Shown: in pieces, positions 1 through 7,791 of the stretch
Layout of the letters: every line of letters starts with the position of its first letter
How positions within the stretch are numbered: position 1 is the stretch's first letter
Program-made: the position numbers and the translations under genes
The notes under the pieces: model-generated
Told to the model about the DNA's origin: nothing
The model's input: only the letters and a program-made list of their open reading frames with translations
The model's database searches: none
Assembly: GCF_003545805.1 (NCBI RefSeq)
Contig: NZ_NMQR01000033.1
Coordinates: forward strand, 1 to 50,301
Length of the DNA: 50,301 nt
Reading direction: 5' to 3'
Source of the DNA: Photorhabdus sp. CRCIA-P01
GTDB taxonomy: Bacteria > Pseudomonadota > Gammaproteobacteria > Enterobacterales > Enterobacteriaceae

Positions 1-127
1 TCACAGAACTCCACCCTTCAGAAGCCAGAAGGATAGCTTTTATTCTGTCTCGTACTTGACCATCGCGAGTGGTGTCGTGAAGACGCTCAAGTTTGATTTT
101 TTGTTCTGATGTAATAAATATTTTCAT
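1..127 (-). CDS. IS630-family transposase, N-terminal part (cut by window edge)
   Basis: Reading leftwards from ATG at 127, the first 42 residues begin MKIFITSEQKIKLERLHDTT and continue with a basic helical segment (RDRIKAILLASEGW). This is the usual start of IS630/Tc1-type transposases, which carry an N-terminal helix-turn-helix followed by a DDE domain. The rest lies outside the window, so integrity cannot be judged. The element end must fall between 128 and about 185, where a CRISPR-leader-like sequence starts. The family is recognised from memory of Photorhabdus transposases. Confidence 0.75.
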   Translation of the reverse strand, partial: MKIFITSEQKIKLERLHDTTRDGQVRDRIKAILLASEGWSSV

Positions 128-185
128 AGCGAGGATAATGATCTCCATTTCGGATAAAATCAAGCATCTTCAATGATTACGGGTA

Positions 186-250
186 TATATTGATAAAACA
201 ATAAAAAAACCTTTTTTAAGATAAATAATATTTCTTTATAATCAACAGAT
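186..250 (-). repeat. Second copy of the CRISPR leader sequence, without repeats
   Basis: The stretch from about 186 (tatattgataaaacaata) through the A-run, CCTTTTTT and AAGATAAATAATATTT closely matches 1443-1500, the leader of the CRISPR array. In the intact copy the first repeat ends about 42 nt to the left. Here that position is occupied by the end of the IS630 element and no repeat is seen. It looks like a leader whose array was removed or displaced. Confidence 0.55.
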
Positions 251-492
251 TATTATTCAACACAAAATTATGTACAGACTCAAATTATATAAGTATCTAT
301 TTTCACTCACTCTTTATTTATCTATTTTTTTCAATTCAATTGCTATTATCCAGGAAATATAAAATCGAAGTTGGCATTTATTAAATTACTAAATCAGAAT
401 AATACCTATTTTTATAGATTAAGGAAACTATTCAAATTATTTTCATGACAATTAGGAAATAATAATAAAATGTCCAATGAATTATTTAAAGG
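251..492. other. AT-rich stretch with no recognised gene
   Basis: I see no convincing coding sequence, RNA gene or repeat. Base composition is very AT-rich compared with the core genes further on. It lies between the leader-like copy and a gene remnant. Confidence 0.5.
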
Positions 493-758
493 AATACGGA
501 TATATTTACTTACGAAGTAACGATATTGCACTTATTATGTGAATCTACCACTCATTATAATTCCAAAAATAATAAGCTCTTAACTGTTATTTACCATAAG
601 AAAAAGCAAAATTTGGCGCTTGTCTTAACTGATAACGTTACAGATTCAGAATTCTCTCTAGTAGCACCTTGCAACTAACCTTACTACAAAAAGCTCGAAT
701 AGCCACTTTAAAAAGCGCACCAACCGAAGTCAATGCGCCGAATAAGTCAACTTATTGA
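493..758 (+). pseudogene. Decayed gene remnant of unknown family
   Basis: A start-less frame from about 493 reads like coding sequence (for example LTVIYHKKKQNLALVLTDNV) and stops at 676-678. An overlapping frame takes over before that stop and continues as LLQKARIATLKSAPTEVNAP until a stop at 756-758. Two protein-like stretches in different frames, with no initiation codon or ribosome site, suggest the 3' part of a frameshifted gene. I do not recognise the family. The second stop lies just before the convergent DUF29 stop. Confidence 0.33.
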
Positions 759-761
759 AGT

Positions 762-1196
762 TTATTCAGGATAGAACTCTTGAGAAAAGATCTGATTTAT
801 ATTCCAGATACATTCATCCGGGAACATATCCAGTCCTGTTTCATCGACAGCGGAAGAAACTGCATCAGCCCAAACTTTCGCAAACCAGTTTTCATCAGCA
901 ATTGTGCTTTTCAAGCTAGGTGTCTCTTTTATATGCAATGCCAGTGCTTTTCTCTGTTCCCTGATAGTTCGTTGCCAACTTGAACCACGACGCTCAGGTT
1001 GATATTGCCATTTTAAAAGATGGGACAACAAAACTGCCATGCGACTTGCTAGTTCACGTTTTTCACTCTTGCCCACGTCCTCAATTTCCTCGGCAATATT
1101 AACTATATCGATCTCAGAGAATTTACCTGCACGCAATAATGCTGCTTGCTCATTCGCCCAAGCGACCACATCAGTTTCGTAACGGGTATGACTCAT
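762..1196 (-). CDS. DUF29 family protein
   Basis: A 144-residue soluble protein starting MSHTRYETDVVAWANEQAAL. The order (Y-x-x-D-x-x-x-W-A-x-x-Q, then I-x-E-E-I-E-D-V-G-x-S-E, L-x-S-x-L-x-H-L-L-K-W-Q-Y and W-x-x-x-I-x-x-Q-R) is typical of DUF29, a small helical family of unknown function. The start at 1196 is chosen because GGAGG lies 5 nt upstream (1202-1206). A longer frame to 1244 would run into CRISPR repeat 1. The gene lies immediately downstream of the array on the same strand, so it may be transcribed from the array leader. No other CRISPR-associated gene is visible, so a link to immunity is only positional. Confidence 0.82.
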   Translation of the reverse strand: MSHTRYETDVVAWANEQAALLRAGKFSEIDIVNIAEEIEDVGKSEKRELASRMAVLLSHLLKWQYQPERRGSSWQRTIREQRKALALHIKETPSLKSTIADENWFAKVWADAVSSAVDETGLDMFPDECIWNINQIFSQEFYPE

Positions 1197-1210
1197 GGTT
1201 GCCTCCGTTA

Positions 1211-1400
1211 ATATAAAGCTGCCTGTACGGCAGTGAACTTCCATCAGACTTTTCTAAAATCACATCTTGATTTCTAAGCTGCCTGTACGGCAGTGAACTA
1301 ACAGTTAAGTGTATTGTTAGTCAGCGTTCTTTTCTAAGCTGCCTGTACGGCAGTGAACTTGTATTCGACAATTTTCTAAGCTGCCTATACGGCAGTGAAC
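1211..1400 (-). CRISPR. Short type I-F CRISPR array, 4 repeats and 3 spacers
   Basis: 28-bp repeats lie at 1211-1238, 1271-1298, 1331-1358 and 1373-1400. In transcript orientation (minus) they read GTTCACTGCCGTACAGGCAG plus CTTAGAAA, the known subtype I-F (Ypest) repeat. The first two spacers (1239-1270, 1299-1330) are 32 nt, normal for I-F. The leader-proximal one (1359-1372) is only 14 nt. The repeat at 1373-1400 has one substitution in the hairpin loop. The repeat at 1211-1238 is degenerate in its last six bases, as expected of the terminal repeat. Orientation is supported by repeat direction, terminal degeneracy and the AT-rich leader on the high-coordinate side. Confidence 0.92.
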
Positions 1401-1500
1401 TTTGTTACATATTAACTTTAACCTGCTGACAGTTAAAGCATATATTAATAAAACAATGAAAAAACCCTTTTTTCAAGATAAATAATATTTTATTAAAAAT
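1401..1500 (-). promoter_or_regulatory. CRISPR leader
   Basis: AT-rich sequence directly upstream (minus strand) of the first repeat, with homopolymer A and T runs, and duplicated at about 186-250. Leaders carry the array promoter and the integration-directing sequence. I do not assign exact promoter boxes. Confidence 0.6.
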
Positions 1501-1628
1501 CAATAAATTAAAATCAGTCCTTAAAAAAGGGTCAAAAATAAGGTGTGGAGAAAGCAGATTTTTAACGGTGATTTAATTCATCATTACTAACTTGCTTTAC
1601 TTTATTTGGTGACAGTACAGCGTAATAA

Positions 1629-2213
1629 TCAACTTTTTCCACTCCATTTTTCATCTGTCAATGCGGTTAATACGTGATCCTGCCAGACTCCATTGATCAT
1701 CAGGTATTTCTTGGCATAGCCTTCACGCTCAAAACCCAATCGTTCCAACAACTTCCCACTACGATAATTATCCGGCATATAATTAGCCATAATCCGATGC
1801 ATCCCCTGTTGGCGTTGCATATAACGGATAGCGGGCTGTAAAGCTTCATACATCAACCCTTTTCCCTGCCACTTTTCACCAAGCGAATATCCCAAATAAC
1901 AGGCATGAAAAGCACCATGCAGAATATTACTGAAATTAGCAACACCAATAACTTCACTCTCATTTGGATCAAGCAGCAGAAAATGAAAAGCCGCACTCTG
2001 TCTTTGCATTTCTATGATTAAATTCAATCGGTTTATCCAACCGGAAGGCTGGCAATGACTTTTATCTCTGGTCGGCTCCCAAGGTTTAAGAAACTCGTGA
2101 TTTTCTGAATAGTACTCAGCCAAACGATAAGCATCCCTCTCGTACACCAAACGCACCACCATTCGTTCCGTGATCAAACGAACTTTCGGTAAAGTGGAAC
2201 GATAACCAAACAT
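1629..2213 (-). CDS. rimJ: Ribosomal protein uS5 alanine N-acetyltransferase RimJ
   Basis: A 194-residue GNAT acetyltransferase, the same length as E. coli RimJ, which acetylates the N-terminal alanine of ribosomal protein S5 and has roles in ribosome assembly. Recognisable stretches are [17 protein letters not shown] at the start, [29 protein letters not shown] (the acetyl-CoA loop with Q-G-K-G) and [20 protein letters not shown]. It is divergent from mdtH, as in E. coli. The start is the conserved MFGYRS with an AGGGAGA-like site upstream. Confidence 0.96.
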   Translation of the reverse strand: MFGYRSTLPKVRLITERMVVRLVYERDAYRLAEYYSENHEFLKPWEPTRDKSHCQPSGWINRLNLIIEMQRQSAAFHFLLLDPNESEVIGVANFSNILHGAFHACYLGYSLGEKWQGKGLMYEALQPAIRYMQRQQGMHRIMANYMPDNYRSGKLLERLGFEREGYAKKYLMINGVWQDHVLTALTDEKWSGKS

Positions 2214-2362
2214 TATTTCTCCCTAACTATATTAATTTATCCGTTAAGAATTTAAGCTATTTATCTGTAAAAAACAGCTTCCAGTCATTACTTTACGACA
2301 AAAAAATATTATCCATAATTCACTATCCTAATGTTCAAATTAAGTACAGAATATAAAGGAAC

Positions 2363-2489
2363 TATACCTAATAGATTTCGAGTTGCAGCGAGGCGGCAAG
2401 TGAACGAATCCCCAGGAGCATAGATAACTATGTGACTGGGGTGAGTGAAAGCAGCCAACAAAGCAGCAGCTTGAAAGATGAAGGGTATA
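2363..2489. repeat. ERIC element (127 bp)
   Basis: Begins TATACC and ends GGTATA, exactly 127 bp, with the ERIC core GAATCCCCAGGAGC and GTGACTGGGGTGAG. It lies in the rimJ-mdtH intergenic region, ending 36 nt before mdtH. If transcribed it would fold into a long hairpin in the mdtH leader. It is opposite in orientation to most other copies in the window. Confidence 0.93.
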
Positions 2490-2525
2490 TATTGTCCTCT
2501 CTTCTTACTACTCCAATGGTGAGCA

Positions 2526-3731
2526 ATGTCACTGGTTTCACAAGCACGTAGCCTGGGTAAGTACTTCCTGTTATTCGATAACTTGCTGGTCGTTCTGGGT
2601 TTCTTCGTCGTATTTCCTTTAATATCAATACATTTTGTTGAGCAACTGGGTTGGGCCGCGCTGGTTGTCGGTTTTGCGCTTGGTTTACGTCAGTTTGTAC
2701 AACAGGGTTTAGGCATTTTCGGTGGCGCAATTGCAGACCGTTTTGGCGCGAAGCCGATGATCGTCACCGGCATGCTATTACGCGCCCTTGGCTTTGCTTT
2801 AATCGCCTTAGCCACCGAACCGTGGATATTGTGGCTTGCCTGCATATTATCCGCACTGGGGGGGACCTTATTTGATCCTCCCCGGACCGCACTGGTCATC
2901 AAACTAACCCGACCGCACGAGCGTGGCCGTTTCTTCTCGCTGCTGTTGATGCAGGACAGCGCCGGTGCGGTTATCGGCGCACTGATTGGTAGCTGGCTGC
3001 TGCAATATGATTTCCAACTTGTCTGCTGGACAGGTGCCGGTGTTTTCGTTCTGGCCGCCATCTGGAATGCCTTATTCCTCCCTGCCTATCGGATTTCTAC
3101 TACTCGCACTCCCATCTGGGAAGGGATGGAGCGCGTTATTAAAGATCGTCGCTTCTTCACCTATGTATTGACGTTGACCGGCTACTTCATGCTATCTGTC
3201 CAGGTGATGTTGATGTTCCCGATTATCGTCAATGAAATCGCCGGAACACCCGCTGCGGTAAAATGGATGTACGCAATTGAAGCAACCCTATCGCTCACTT
3301 TACTGTATCCAATCGCCCGTTGGAGCGAAAAACGATTCCGGCTAGAACAGCGTCTAATGGCTGGGCTTTTCCTGATGAGCCTGAGTATGTTCCCAGTCGG
3401 TTTGATTGGTGAAATAAATACTTTGTTTGGCCTTATCTGCCTGTTCTACCTCGGTACCATCACCGCTGAACCTGCCCGTGAGACATTAAGTGCTTCATTA
3501 GCTGATCCACGTGCGCGTGGTAGTTATATGGGATTCAGCCGCCTTGGTCTGGCATTGGGTGGCGCCTTGGGTTATACCGGCGGTGGCTGGTTATATGATA
3601 CCGGCCATACGCTGAATATTCCGCAATTGCCCTGGTTTCTGCTTGGGATTATTGGCTTGATAACGCTGTATGCCCTACACCGTCAATTTAACCAACGTAA
3701 AATTGAATCTGCCATGCTGAGTGGCAATTAA
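2526..3731 (+). CDS. mdtH: Multidrug efflux MFS transporter MdtH
   Basis: A 401-residue inner-membrane protein with about 12 hydrophobic segments, matching E. coli MdtH (YceL) in length and sequence. MdtH belongs to the major facilitator superfamily, and overexpression in E. coli gives fluoroquinolone resistance. The MFS motif A appears as [15 protein letters not shown] near residues 70-85, and [20 protein letters not shown] is the expected N-terminus. It is divergent from rimJ and followed by yceB, the E. coli neighbourhood, although grxB is missing between them. Confidence 0.95.
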   Translation: MSLVSQARSLGKYFLLFDNLLVVLGFFVVFPLISIHFVEQLGWAALVVGFALGLRQFVQQGLGIFGGAIADRFGAKPMIVTGMLLRALGFALIALATEPWILWLACILSALGGTLFDPPRTALVIKLTRPHERGRFFSLLLMQDSAGAVIGALIGSWLLQYDFQLVCWTGAGVFVLAAIWNALFLPAYRISTTRTPIWEGMERVIKDRRFFTYVLTLTGYFMLSVQVMLMFPIIVNEIAGTPAAVKWMYAIEATLSLTLLYPIARWSEKRFRLEQRLMAGLFLMSLSMFPVGLIGEINTLFGLICLFYLGTITAEPARETLSASLADPRARGSYMGFSRLGLALGGALGYTGGGWLYDTGHTLNIPQLPWFLLGIIGLITLYALHRQFNQRKIESAMLSGN

Positions 3732-3768
3732 TGAGGTAAAATCTGCCCTCCAAAATAAAGGAGTCGAT

Positions 3769-4332
3769 ATGAGAAAATTTTTCTTGGGGGCAGTATTGCT
3801 GCTAGCGGGGTTAATCAGTGGCTGCGATCAGTTCAAAGATATCAGTATCAGCGAAGAGTTAATTAATGGTTATCTAGCAAAACACGTCCATTACCAGAAA
3901 CAGATCGAATTACATGGTATTGCCAATGCGGATATTGAATTGACAGAACTATCCAGCCAAATTGGTCGAACAGAACCAAACAAAATAGCGTTAACTGGCC
4001 GTGCAAATGTAAATATTACCTCCCTGCTTGGCCCGGCGAAAGCCGACATGAAACTCACCCTGAAAGCACAACCTGTTTTTGATCAGGAAAAAGGCGCTAT
4101 TTTTCTGAAAGAGTTGGCAATCGTCGATTACCAAATCACACCGGAAAAAATGGAAAAACCGATTAACACATTAGTCCCTTATCTGAATAAATCACTCAGC
4201 GCTTTCTTTGATATTCATCCTGTTTATGTAATAAAGGCAGATCACAGTAAAACTGAAGCCGCAGCTAAAACATTAGCAAAAAAGTTAGCAGTGAAACCTG
4301 GCAAATTAGTTATTATGCTAACCGATAAATAA
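3769..4332 (+). CDS. yceB: YceB family lipoprotein
   Basis: A 187-residue lipoprotein of the DUF1439/YceB family. The N-terminus has a basic start, a hydrophobic core and a lipobox ISGC with the lipidated cysteine at residue 19, followed by Asp at +2, which favours inner-membrane retention. The mature part is a mixed alpha/beta domain of unknown function, possibly lipid-binding by fold. The start at 3769 has AAAGGAG 6-7 nt upstream; the longer frame from 3721 overlaps mdtH and hides the signal peptide. It is probably cotranscribed with mdtH. Confidence 0.92.
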   Translation: MRKFFLGAVLLLAGLISGCDQFKDISISEELINGYLAKHVHYQKQIELHGIANADIELTELSSQIGRTEPNKIALTGRANVNITSLLGPAKADMKLTLKAQPVFDQEKGAIFLKELAIVDYQITPEKMEKPINTLVPYLNKSLSAFFDIHPVYVIKADHSKTEAAAKTLAKKLAVKPGKLVIMLTDK

Positions 4333-4349
4333 TTTTCATCAAGATATAG

Positions 4350-4386
4350 CAAAAAGGCAAATAATTCGAAATTATTTGCCTTTTTA
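4350..4386. terminator. Bidirectional intrinsic terminator
   Basis: Near-perfect inverted repeat AAAAAGGCAAATAATT / AATTATTTGCCTTTTT with A and T runs on both sides. It lies between convergent yceB and ycdY and can serve both. Confidence 0.85.
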
Positions 4387-4397
4387 TCATTTAAAAA

Positions 4398-4937
4398 TTA
4401 AGAATCCAGTTCTTCTCTTAACGCCTGTAACGCTTCACGGGTAATCATTGCTAATGTCCGGTAGAAACCGGTTATTGCATGGGCTTCCACTTTCCCCAAA
4501 AATTGCCCACACCACGGCAGCAAATATTCATCAAACAGCACAATTTGCCCCTGAACCTCATCTTCTGCTGCCTGATCTTCCAGCCATGAAGCACCTAATA
4601 GCAGAGAACCAAACTGATCGACTGGCCCATCTGACAATGGCATTCCTCGTTCAGTCAGAAATTGACGAATATCGTTTTCACTCTCCCCGGTATAGTCAGA
4701 ACGGCGGCCTGGGACACTAGCATTATCTCCATAAAACAGTGTCATATAATCAGCTTGCATTGCGGATAGGTCGCAGTTTTGTTGCAAACGATCCAACAAC
4801 ACATCTTGCTCCAATGGCCATGATTGCTTCAATTTACCTTCTACAATCATCGTCAGAAGTGGTTTCAGAATCGGGTCTTGCGGTTGACGATTAAATAAAG
4901 TCCCTAAAATACGGCAGACTATTGAAAATTCATTCAT
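4398..4937 (-). CDS. ycdY: TorD-type molecular chaperone YcdY
   Basis: A 179-residue helical protein of the TorD/DmsD/NarJ chaperone superfamily. It matches E. coli YcdY from MNEFSI through RQPQDP, the central ADYMTLFYGD, FLTERGMPLSDGPVDQFGSL, ASWLEDQ and LLPWCGQFLGKVEAHA. YcdY assists zinc loading of the phosphatase YcdX in E. coli. The start at ATG 4937 equals the E. coli start; the frame can be extended to a TTG at 4949. The neighbour ghrA is as in E. coli, but ycdX, normally between the two, is absent here. Confidence 0.92.
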   Translation of the reverse strand: MNEFSIVCRILGTLFNRQPQDPILKPLLTMIVEGKLKQSWPLEQDVLLDRLQQNCDLSAMQADYMTLFYGDNASVPGRRSDYTGESENDIRQFLTERGMPLSDGPVDQFGSLLLGASWLEDQAAEDEVQGQIVLFDEYLLPWCGQFLGKVEAHAITGFYRTLAMITREALQALREELDS

Positions 4938-5009
4938 CTCAGTTTCCAAATAAATAGCAATTTTGCCATTATTGTCTCCAATAGCAGCCCCTACTGTAAA
5001 GAGATGTTA

Positions 5010-5951
5010 TTAATATCCTAGTTTTATATCCACAACGCTGGTTGGTAATTCCCCTTTTTCAATTCGTCGAATATTTTCACTAATCGTATCCATAGCAATA
5101 TCAGGAATAGTAATAGCCGCAATATGTGGCGTCACCGTTATACGGGGGTGAGTCCAAAACGGGTGCATCTCTGGTAATGGTTCCTCAACAAACACATCCA
5201 ATGAAGCCCCGGCGATATAACCTTTATCAATCGCCACCAACAGATCATGTTCTACTAAATGGGCACCTCGCGCGATATTAATCAGATATGACTTTGGTTT
5301 TAGCTGGCTAAACAGCGATAAATTCAGAATACCACGGGTTTTTGGTGTATCAGGCAGCAAATTGATCAAAACTTTACTCGCGGAAAGAAAATCGCCCAAT
5401 TGATCTTCACCGTGAAAACTAACTACATTATTAACCTGTTTTGGCGTACGGCTCCAACAACGCACAATAAAGCCCGATTCAACTAACGTCTGTGCAACAC
5501 TGCGCCCCAGAACACCGGCGCCCAACACGCCCACAACAAAATCTTTGCGATCATGAGGTTCGAGTTGTTTCCACATCCTCAGCCCTTGTTGCAGCTTATA
5601 CTGATCCATGCGCCGCAAATAATGTAAAACCGTTGCTACTACATACTCCTGCATTTGCAGCCCCATACCAGCATCTTCAAGCCGCATTAACGGCACACCT
5701 GTGGGTAACATCCCTGGTTTTTGCTGTTCCTGCTTTAAAATCGCCTCTACTCCTGCTCCTAAAATAAAAATCCCCTTCAATCCAGAACGATGCGCCAACA
5801 TCTCATAGGGGGGAGCCCAAACCATTGCATAATCCGCATGCCTATTATCGCCGCGTTTCCATTGGCGGATATTGATATTAGGCAATCGTTGCCGCATACC
5901 TTGAATCCACTGAGCAGCATCAAAAAAGGGGTGGTAAAAGATAATCTCCAT
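5010..5951 (-). CDS. ghrA: Glyoxylate/hydroxypyruvate reductase A
   Basis: A 313-residue D-2-hydroxyacid dehydrogenase, one residue longer than E. coli GhrA (YcdW), which reduces glyoxylate and hydroxypyruvate with NADPH in the cytosol. It shows the Rossmann motif VLGAGVLGRSVAQ with a following WSRTPK segment suiting NADP, NIARGAHLVEHDLL with the substrate-binding Arg, DVFVEEPLP with the catalytic Glu and TPHIAAIT with the catalytic His. It is followed by ycdY on the same strand after a 72-nt gap. Confidence 0.94.
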   Translation of the reverse strand: MEIIFYHPFFDAAQWIQGMRQRLPNINIRQWKRGDNRHADYAMVWAPPYEMLAHRSGLKGIFILGAGVEAILKQEQQKPGMLPTGVPLMRLEDAGMGLQMQEYVVATVLHYLRRMDQYKLQQGLRMWKQLEPHDRKDFVVGVLGAGVLGRSVAQTLVESGFIVRCWSRTPKQVNNVVSFHGEDQLGDFLSASKVLINLLPDTPKTRGILNLSLFSQLKPKSYLINIARGAHLVEHDLLVAIDKGYIAGASLDVFVEEPLPEMHPFWTHPRITVTPHIAAITIPDIAMDTISENIRRIEKGELPTSVVDIKLGY

Positions 5952-6277
5952 GACTATTTATCCTCATCTTATTTTTTCATACAGGGTTATCTGATTGACA
6001 GTAGGTTGCAAGACCCTTTGTTGATCATCATTACGAAAATTTTGAGAATGTTAAGTAGTTAACGAATTCATTTTTTTCTTATCAAAGGACTTGTACATTT
6101 TCTATTTCAGCAGCATCAGGTGGATATCAATTCACCGAATTGACTCTTATTTGGCTAACCAATCAAAAAACCAAAGAAAAATATCAGAAGAGTGTTGACG
6201 CTTATAACGCTTTTCCCTATAGTAGCGCCCCGTTGCAGCGATGATATTAAACAAAGTTGCTGGAATGAAAAAAAGAC
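5952..6277. other. Intergenic region between ghrA and tRNA-Ser
   Basis: Carries the ghrA promoter region on its left and the tRNA promoter on its right. I see no gene, repeat or clear terminator. Confidence 0.5.
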
Positions 6278-6367
6278 GGTGAGGTGTCCGAGAGGCTGAA
6301 GGAGCACGCCTGGAAAGTGTGTATACGTGAAAACGTATCGAGGGTTCGAATCCCTCCCTCACCGCCA
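6278..6367 (+). tRNA. serX/serW-like: tRNA-Ser (anticodon GGA)
   Basis: A 90-nt class II tRNA beginning GGTGAGGTGTCCGAG, with anticodon arm CACGC-CTGGAAA-GTGTG (anticodon GGA), a long variable arm, a T-arm containing GGTTCGAATCC and encoded 3' CCA. It closely resembles E. coli tRNA-Ser2 (serW/serX). Its 3' end and downstream flank are copied in tandem to the right, suggesting use as an integration target. Confidence 0.96.
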
Positions 6368-6709
6368 GAATTGAAAAGAAGCTCAGGTTAAATACCTGGG
6401 CTTTTTACTTGTATATATCCCCGATGCAGGGAGGGTCGAGAACCCTCGAACAGGGTTCGACAAAACGGCCTGCCGTTTTGGACCGCCAAAGGCGGCCCGC
6501 AGGGTGAGCGCAGCGAATCAATCCCTCCCTCACCGCCAGATTCGAAAGAAAGCTCAGGTTTACCACCTGGGCTTTTTTACTTGTATATACCCCCGATGCA
6601 GGGAGGGTCGAGAACCCTCGAACAGGGTTCGACAAAACGGCCTGCCGTTTTGGACCGCCAAAGGCGGCCCGCAGGGTGAGCGCAGCGAATCCCTCCCTCT
6701 CCGTCACAC
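6351..6709 (+). repeat. Tandem copies of the tRNA-Ser 3' end and flank
   Basis: The tRNA tail TCCCTCCCTCACCGCCAGA at 6351 recurs at 6522 and, degraded (CTCTCCGTCA), at 6690. The two units are about 171 and 168 bp. Each contains a terminator hairpin and several GC-rich palindromes (for example AAAACGGCCTGCCGTTTT). The copies are nearly identical, so they are recent or maintained. A further degraded copy of the proximal part lies at 15239-15325. Confidence 0.85.
6380..6407 (+). terminator. tRNA-Ser terminator
   Basis: AGCTCAGGT / ACCTGGGCT stem followed by TTTTT. The second tandem copy lies at 6550-6578. Confidence 0.8.
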
Positions 6710-6725
6710 CTTAGTTCAAATAATG

Positions 6726-6770
6726 TTGCGTAACAAGGAACACTTTGCTATAAGATTTCTTGTAGCGCAA
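6726..6770 (+). promoter_or_regulatory. higBA promoter with a palindromic operator around the -10 box
   Basis: The -35 box TTGCGT (6726-6731) is separated by 17 nt from the -10 box TATAAG (6749-6754). Inverted arms TTGCGTAACAAGGAA (6726-6740) and TTTCTTGTAGCGCAA (6756-6770) match at 12 of 15 positions when one is reversed and complemented. They flank the -10 box, the expected layout for an operator bound by a HigA dimer. Confidence 0.62.
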
Positions 6771-6786
6771 CACGGAGCGATAAGGA

Positions 6787-7065
6787 ATGATAAAGAGTTT
6801 CAAGCATAAAGGACTGCGCCAATTTTTTGAAAAAGGTGTTTCTGTTGGAATTAACCCTCAACATGCAAACAAACTCCGCCAACGACTCGCTGTTATTAAC
6901 GAAGCTGAGGATATAGGGGAAATCAATCTTCCCGGATACAATCTACATCCTTTAACGGGAAACAGACAAGGACAGTGGGCAATTACCATTTCAGGAAATT
7001 GGCGTGTAACATTCGAATTTATCGATGGTGATGCGTACATCGTTAACTACGAGGATTATCACTAA
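6787..7065 (+). CDS. higB: Type II toxin HigB (RelE/ParE superfamily)
   Basis: A 92-residue small basic toxin. It begins [18 protein letters not shown] and ends [29 protein letters not shown], the hallmark of HigB/GraT-type RelE-fold mRNA interferases that cleave mRNA on the ribosome. GGAG lies 9 nt before the ATG. The toxin gene precedes the antitoxin gene, the reversed order typical of higBA, and overlaps higA by 1 nt (TAATG), indicating translational coupling. Confidence 0.93.
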   Translation: MIKSFKHKGLRQFFEKGVSVGINPQHANKLRQRLAVINEAEDIGEINLPGYNLHPLTGNRQGQWAITISGNWRVTFEFIDGDAYIVNYEDYH

Positions 7066-7367
7066 TGAAAATGTTTAACCCGCCTCACCCAGGCGAAATT
7101 ATTGCTGACTCTTTGGAAGAACTAGGTTTAGGAATTCGTGATCTAGCACGAGCATTGAATGTTGCTCCATCTACAGCTCAACGTCTAGTGTCGTGTAAAG
7201 CAGCAGTCACACCAGAGATGGCAATAAAACTATCAAAAGTACTTGGTAGCTCTCCACGGTTGTGGCTAAAACTGCAAGAAACTTATAGCCTTGATAAAGC
7301 AGAAAAGACAGTTGATATTTCCAAACTGACTCCGTTATTTAAACCTGTCCATTTATCTCATACCTAA
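7065..7367 (+). CDS. higA: Antitoxin HigA (XRE-type)
   Basis: A 100-residue DNA-binding antitoxin. It starts [20 protein letters not shown] and has a lambda-repressor-like helix-turn-helix ([20 protein letters not shown], roughly residues 22-41) followed by [20 protein letters not shown], the conserved HigA/VapI pattern. It should neutralise HigB and repress the operon through the palindrome at 6726-6770. An alternative start is the ATG two codons later. Confidence 0.94.
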   Translation: MKMFNPPHPGEIIADSLEELGLGIRDLARALNVAPSTAQRLVSCKAAVTPEMAIKLSKVLGSSPRLWLKLQETYSLDKAEKTVDISKLTPLFKPVHLSHT

Positions 7368-7392
7368 AAATCAACAACCTGAGTTCAGGTTT

Positions 7393-7447
7393 ACTGAACT
7401 GCACCCCAAATGTTAGACACCAAGTCATACATAGGGGTGCAATTTTT
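7393..7447 (+). terminator. Inverted repeat downstream of higA; terminator or insertion-sequence end remnant
   Basis: TGCACCCC (7400-7407) and GGGGTGCA (7434-7441) form a stem with a 26-nt loop, followed by ATTTTTT, so it could terminate higBA. The left part, tgaactgcaccccaaatgtt, also resembles the terminal inverted repeats of IS3-family elements, so it may be an insertion-sequence footprint. Confidence 0.4.
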
Positions 7448-7533
7448 TGGATGTTCATTAGAACTCAAATTAGCCTCTATTCACTATCATAGGGCTGGAT
7501 GGATTAACCTCTAACTTATGGAGAGAATAAATC

Positions 7534-7791
7534 ATGTCTCAGGCGACGATTAAAAAGTGGGGAAATAGCCCATTAGTAAGGCTGCCCATAGCTGTTATGA
7601 AAATGGCGCCTTTAAGTGCTGATGATACCGTCAATATTTCTGTAGAAGATGGAAAAATAGTTATTATTCCTGTCAAAGCAAAAGAATATAACCTTGACGC
7701 GTTATTAGCTGGCGTAAAAGATGAAAATATTCATGCGCATAATAATCTTAGATCTATGAAAAAGAAAAACTATCCTCTCACTCTCTTTTAA
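7534..7791 (+). CDS. MazE/AbrB-type antitoxin without an adjacent toxin
   Basis: An 85-residue protein beginning MSQATIKKWGNSPLVRLPIA, the swapped-hairpin DNA-binding motif of MazE/ChpBI-type antitoxins, then DDTVNISVEDGKIVIIPVKA and the linker YNLDALLAGVKDENIH. The usual acidic toxin-binding tail is replaced by NNLRSMKKKNYPLTLF, which suggests a 3'-end change. GGAGAG precedes the ATG. No MazF gene follows; the only MazF/PemK-like sequence is the broken one at 15316-15559, which need not be its partner. It may be a solitary antitoxin or a decaying gene. Confidence 0.8.
   Translation: MSQATIKKWGNSPLVRLPIAVMKMAPLSADDTVNISVEDGKIVIIPVKAKEYNLDALLAGVKDENIHAHNNLRSMKKKNYPLTLF

Noticed and set aside
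6405-6809. Two ~100-residue frames over the tRNA flank repeats
   Set aside because: They read through tandem palindromic repeats and repeat themselves; composition is not coding-like.
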